64,000 nt of DNA, taken from assembly GCA_013398295.1 (NCBI GenBank), contig VZSF01001885.1, positions 919,284-983,283 of the forward strand, given 5' to 3'. Below the pieces are notes generated by a model, which worked only from the letters and a program-made list of their open reading frames with translations, searched no databases and was not told where the DNA came from. Shown in pieces: positions 60,072-64,000 of the stretch. Each line of letters opens with the position of its first letter. Positions within the stretch are counted from its first letter, which is position 1. A program made the position numbers and the translations under genes. The DNA comes from Chionis minor (Eukaryota; Chordata; Aves; Charadriiformes; Chionididae).

Positions 60072-63000
60072 GTATGTAAAAGAGGCTGGGGGAAGGAGCT
60101 TGGGGTAGTGGTTACTTGGCTAGCGGGCTGCACTCATCTTTAGGGGTGCACTGTTATTCACTGCTGTAAGTTGTATATGAAAAATTAGAAGTATCTTGGA
60201 GCATTTTTAAAGCTCTAAAACGGGAAGTATTTTTCCCCCTTTCTGCTGATTCAACCACGTGGTTCTAGTTTTTGTCATAGGAGTAAACAAATGGCAGGGA
60301 GATGTCCCATTTTTCCAATGTAGGATTCCAATGTGGATTGCTTCTCTAAGAAGAACGCTTTCCACTTTTTTGCCACAAACTTGCTTTTAGAAGGGTGTTA
60401 GTGGCTTTGAGACTGTGTTTTAATGTAATAGAAAGTGATACTTAATCTGTAAACTTGCTAATTCTGGAAAAGATAAAGGGATAGTTCTTTACAAATGAAA
60501 GAGACAACGGAAAATACCGAGATTCATTAATGGGTTTGTTAGTGTCAATCTTGTGAATGTACGCAAACTTTTCTTGAAAGCAATGGTTAGCTTTAGGCCA
60601 TTCAGCATAACGTCCATTTTCCCATATTTGCAGGTTAAGAATAAAATTATTCTTATAAATAATGAGAATGGGAGGGTGGGTGTGTATCTAGTTTGTTTTA
60701 AAGCTCCTAAATAATTACAAGGAGAGTTTAAAAGTGCAAAATTCCCACGCAGAGGTTATATTGGGCGGGTATGCATTATTGTTATTCATCATAAAAAACC
60801 AAGCACATGTACTCCAAAAAGAAAACCAGTAGAAATGTTGATACCAAGCAGATTGCAAACTGTATTTTTGAGTACTTCTATTGAACTCTTACTTGGAAGG
60901 TACAAGCTCATCTGCTCCCTCCATTCCTCATTCTGTATCATTCCTTTTTTATATTTATATTTGGCACGGGGAAACCTGTTCCAAAGAGAAGTAACAGCAA
61001 TTTGATTATTGTGTTAGAGGACTGTGCTATCAAGGACCTGAACATGTACCACGGAGATCTGGATTGAGAAGGATCCTCTGGTTCTAACCAAGTAATGTAC
61101 TGAAGTGTAGGTTGATTTTTGAGGCTGGCAGTAAACTTTCAGATGCTAGATGAGCTAGTAGGGAACGTCAGTCTAAGGATGTGAATGATACCTTGATCAT
61201 GGCCTGTCTTAAGAAAAGTTGAACTGCATTTTGAGTTGCTACTACATTGATGGTTCTGGATTAAGACGTGACAGATAAAAAATTAGAGTTTCTTGTGAAG
61301 ACCTGGCCTCAGATGCCAAGTGATAGATAAAAAAGCAGAAATACACGTGTGCACCGTAGGGATCTTTACTGCTTTGCAGGTGAGTACAACACTATGTTTC
61401 TTGTGTTGTAAATAGTAGCTCACCTGTCCACTTGTTTGTTGTGGACACTTAAAAAAATTTTGGTTAGGCTTATATTAGAAGGCCATCATAATTATGTTGA
61501 AGTTTAGGATCAAATCCTCTTGTAGAGCAGTGATTTACTGATCAGTGAAGGGAAGTTGGGAGAACAACAGGGTATTACCAGCAGCTATGGTTACAACTTT
61601 TTATATATTTTTGTGACTTCTTTAAAATTGTGTATTTGCTGAAGAGGAATACAGTATTCATAATGTACAGTGTTAAGTGGCTAAGACACCTATCCTGAAA
61701 TAATCATTCAGAAGTACTTGCCCATCAAGTTTGGGAAACTAGTTTTCTCATTAATTTCCTAATCACAAGATTCCTCCATTTAACTTCTTAAGAAGAAGGA
61801 ATTTGGGCTCCTGAAGTTAGGTGCACTAGATTATCATTAGCTGAAGTACACAGTGCAAATACCTCACTTTCCTCTTCAGAGGAGAACATGCTACAATTTA
61901 CTGCAGCACTGCAGAGCAGTCAGTATTTTGCAGTTTAGGTTTGCCCATCCTTCCTGGGTGAGTTCCAAAAGGACAGGTTAACAAACTTCTATGCTCCTTG
62001 GTCTCTTTCCTTTTTTTTTTTTACTTTAGAAGATTATACCAACATTATCTTCTTAACAAAGAATATACACATTTCACATGTGTATATGATGAAGCATCTC
62101 TGAAATATTTCCTCCAAGTATATCAAATGGTACCATGTTTAGTAGTAGTACATCAAATAATGTGGAGCTATAGAAACCCCACAAATTGCTGTAACTTCTG
62201 TAGGATAACAGATATTTGCAGTCTTGTCCTGTATGTGTCTGTACTGAACATAAATCAGTCTATTTTTATTAAAAAGTAAAGCTAGAAGAACATAGAATTG
62301 ACTGTCACTAGTTTACTGAGCATTGAAAAAAGCAAATACTGTTCTATTTCTGCAAGTAATGGGAGAAACAGTCTCAATTACAAGACTGAATGAACAGCAA
62401 GTCCCCTCTGCTGTGTAACTACTGTTTTTAGAATGATTCCTTGTGGCCAGTGGAAGCACTAGCTGAGAGAGAGAAACTTCTACCTTGTGCTAGGAATGGC
62501 TGTGAATAGAATATGTATGTTAATTCTGCATAATGGCAGAAAGATAAGGTTTTAATGAGTCCTTTATACATTCTGTACTGTCTGTGATGGTGTGGATTGA
62601 GAAAATACTTTTATCAGCTGGGAGATGCAAAAGAAGTAGAGGCTATGAATTATGTATTTTATTTTCTTTAAAGATGATCATTTGCATCCCAGCTTTGAGA
62701 TGTTAGAGAAAGACTCTGTTAACCTAGCTGTTCTAGCTAATATACTATATGAGAGCTATGAATGTTCCAGTGATTCCAGGATGTTCAGTGCTCAGTACTT
62801 CTCAGTATGGATGTTTACCACACAACAGCTGCATGCTAAGTGACATTTTTGGATGTGTCCATGTATATGCATGTATGGAGAGATACAGAAATACATGTAT
62901 CGCTCTTTATGGGGCAAATTCACACCAAGTTTCTTTCATTCATGGTTGGGGGGGGTAGGGGTGTGTGAGATGATAGATGGAGGCATGAGGTAAGAATTCT

Positions 63001-64000
63001 GGTGTATTAGGGCAGCAATGCAAACTGGCTTTTTGTAGCAGCAGCTGTACAGTGAGAAGGTGTTTGAGATAACTGGTGAGTTCATAACCTTGGTTTCTTA
63101 TTTCCCTTTTGTGTGGATCTACTGACGACAGTCTTTTGAATTAAGAATGTGTGAGAACAAGAGCAACTGCAGGCAAGAGTACTTCTTGCTCCTGCATCTT
63201 GTGCAAAACCCTTGCACAAGGGTTTTGCAAAAATGCACAGGGAAGTAAGGGGGAATTGCTAAAGTTTTGGTAAGCACATAGCTGAAGTTCTTGGGATGCC
63301 TTGCACAAGGGATGAGCAGTCTTCCACAGTGTCATGGGGACAACTGAATAGAAGGAAGACTTTTGTGGTGTAGTTGAGATACATGTTGAAGTGATCATAC
63401 ACTTTTGCCTAATAACTCATAGCTGTCATTGATTTCTGTGTAGAAGAGTGTTATATTCATCTTCAGCACAGCTACAGAGAAGTTTCTCAGAGCTGAGCTG
63501 GGAAATGATCTAAGATAGTTCATAGCTACTTGTGAAACTATTTTTTGGTGGAGGTTGGAAGAAAATGGGCTGAATAAGGATGTAAAAGGATATGAGTGCA
63601 CCAGTTTGAGTTCAGCCACGGGGTCCTCTAGCAAACCTGAGTTACGTTCATGACTTGATAGTTCTGATTCAGTCTTCTGTGTTGCATCATTTGGAAAGAC
63701 TTTGGCAAAAATTTCTCTATTGGTAGCTATGGCAGAATACTGCATGAAAGCTCTAGTTTACCATCTGCAATGCTTAACAATTTCAGCTGGGCTAACTTGT
63801 GAAGTGTGGCACCATTTGCAGGTAGCTCTTCCATATGAGAGTGCTGTTCGGACCATCCAACCTTGTGATACCTACCTATGCTCCAATCTATGTCAAATGG
63901 TTCAGCTGTCTAATGTGTTGTGAGTCAGTTTACAGCTGGGAAGCTCTGTGTTTAATTGGCATAAAGCACAACTGGAGAGAGTTTGAATATCTTTCTGTCC
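60072..64000 (+). other. SAXO1: SAXO1 intron 1, no exon seen
   Basis: AT-rich sequence presumed to be intron 1 of SAXO1. No segment resembling the second SAXO1 exon (family sequence after the Cys cluster) was found on the + strand. No recognisable CR1 or LTR. A perfect inverted repeat lies at 63202-63229. Confidence 0.55.
63202..63229. repeat. Perfect 13-bp inverted repeat
   Basis: Arms TGCAAAACCCTTG (63202-63214) and CAAGGGTTTTGCA (63217-63229) are exact reverse complements separated by CA. The pair could form a short cruciform or RNA hairpin. No element was recognised around it. Confidence 0.92.

Noticed and set aside
1..64000. CRISPR arrays, tRNA or rRNA genes, bacterial operons or phage genes
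   Set aside because: None seen. The window is vertebrate nuclear DNA; the repeats present are LINEs, LTRs and short inverted repeats.

Overview
This window is vertebrate nuclear DNA, most probably from a bird. The evidence is many 5'-truncated CR1 LINEs, endogenous-retrovirus solo LTRs of the type common in bird genomes, compact introns, and three genes in conserved order, all on the + strand: PLIN2, HAUS6 and the first coding exon of SAXO1. In human the same three genes are neighbours on 9p22.1. In chicken, as far as I recall, this block is on chromosome Z. The species cannot be told from the sequence alone. || Layout. 1-22.4 kb: gene-poor, AT-rich flank upstream of PLIN2 with CR1 fragments (1.2, 2.9, 4.4 kb), solo LTRs (8.5 and 14.2 kb, the second with an exact target-site duplication), a GC-rich block near 18.9 kb, and a CR1 (21.9-22.6 kb) that abuts and partly forms the PLIN2 CpG island. 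22.4-30.4 kb: PLIN2, with a GC-rich promoter holding an exact TCTCGCGAGA motif, a noncoding first exon, seven coding exons giving 438 residues, and a 3' UTR with a CR1 piece between two poly(A) signals. 30.4-38 kb: intergenic, with a CR1 scrap, a solo LTR (33.1-33.8 kb), an unassigned acidic exon-like reading frame (36.57 kb) and an LTR-like GC-rich block (37.6 kb). 38-59.3 kb: HAUS6. Exon 1 is missing, probably inside a 437-nt run of N in the CpG island. Fifteen further coding exons can be traced with consistent splice phases (about 876 codons). Its introns hold a long decayed CR1, a rearranged CR1 with a solo LTR nested in it, and a CR1 that keeps ORF1 but is cut by a second N gap. 59.3-64 kb: a short spacer, SAXO1 exon 1, then SAXO1 intron 1 running off the right edge. 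|| Function. PLIN2 coats cytosolic lipid droplets. HAUS6 is an augmin subunit that brings gamma-tubulin to spindle microtubules. SAXO1 is a microtubule-stabilising protein of centrioles and cilia. The genes are separate transcription units, not an operon-like system. I found no previously undescribed multi-gene system. The most interesting points are the SAXO1 exon, the unassigned exon-like frame at 36.57 kb, a candidate alternative HAUS6 terminal exon, the CR1-to-promoter junction at PLIN2, and several perfect inverted repeats.
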